Source of the DNA: Planctomycetota bacterium
GTDB lineage: Bacteria; Planctomycetota; Phycisphaerae; Sedimentisphaerales; Anaerohalosphaeraceae
Assembly: GCA_003644175.1 (NCBI GenBank)
Contig: QNBS01000160.1
Location: 1-5,851, forward strand
Reading direction: 5' to 3'
Length of the DNA: 5,851 bases
Shown here one piece after another: positions 5,788 through 5,851 of the stretch (positions are counted from its first letter, which is position 1; every line of letters starts with the position of its first letter). The position numbers and the translations under genes were made by a program. Under the pieces are notes generated by a model that was not told the DNA's origin, did not search any database, and saw only the letters and a list, made by a program, of their open reading frames with translations.

Positions 5788-5806
5788 GCCCTTGCCGGAC
5801 AGGGGC
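5788..5806 (+). terminator. Weak terminator-like hairpin after the lipoprotein gene
   Basis: GCCCTTG (5788-5794) pairs with CAGGGGC (5800-5806), seven pairs including one G-U, around a CCGGA loop. It starts 25 bases past the stop codon. The following sequence (TTGGGGCTTGTT) is only partly T-rich, so it is a poor intrinsic terminator and may be only a transcript-end hairpin. Confidence 0.35.
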
Positions 5807-5851
5807 TTGGGGCTTGTTGCGTCACAATTCTTCCTTGAAAATCCCGCTTCC

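Overview
The window reads as a piece of a bacterial chromosome of moderately high GC content. It carries one partial and four complete genes, and shows no tRNA, rRNA, CRISPR array, insertion sequence or phage gene. The gene set (RNase R, a three-helix-membrane histidine kinase, a flavodoxin-fold reductase, and an exported ADP-ribosylglycohydrolase-like lipoprotein with a C-terminal beta domain) resembles what I know of Planctomycetota, perhaps Phycisphaerae-like lineages. That placement is a low-confidence inference from protein flavour, not from a marker gene.

Layout. Positions 1-1521 (+) hold the C-terminal part of RNase R: most of the catalytic RNB domain, the S1 domain and a basic tail; its start lies upstream of the window. 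Positions 1522-1948 are non-coding: an A-rich direct repeat, a REP-like palindrome of the type that translates as 'VIPAKAGIQ', a probable intrinsic terminator, and a sigma70-like promoter. Positions 1949-3264 (+) are a two-gene operon. It encodes a 90-residue three-helix membrane protein whose stop overlaps the start of a 347-residue membrane histidine kinase. Positions 3315-3890 (-) encode a flavodoxin-fold, Cys-motif NAD(P)H:FMN reductase-like protein, convergent with the kinase. Positions 3891-4070 are a divergent promoter region. Positions 4071-5762 (+) encode a lipoprotein with an ADP-ribosylglycohydrolase-type domain plus a C-terminal beta-rich domain. A weak terminator-like hairpin follows.

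How the genes relate. Only the small membrane protein and the histidine kinase are clearly linked, by one promoter, a stop/start overlap and similar membrane modules. RNase R, the flavoprotein and the lipoprotein look like independent transcription units. No response regulator is present, so the output of the kinase is unknown.

Most notable observations. The 90-residue protein appears to be a stand-alone paralogue of the kinase's own membrane-sensor domain, with an identically spaced LE-x10-LE signature. The ADP-ribosylglycohydrolase-like protein is predicted to be exported and lipidated, and both threonines expected at its di-metal site are replaced (by Gln and Cys), which suggests a substrate other than cytoplasmic ADP-ribosylated protein. 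I see no convincing evidence of a wholly new multi-gene system; the small protein/kinase pair is the best candidate for something undescribed.
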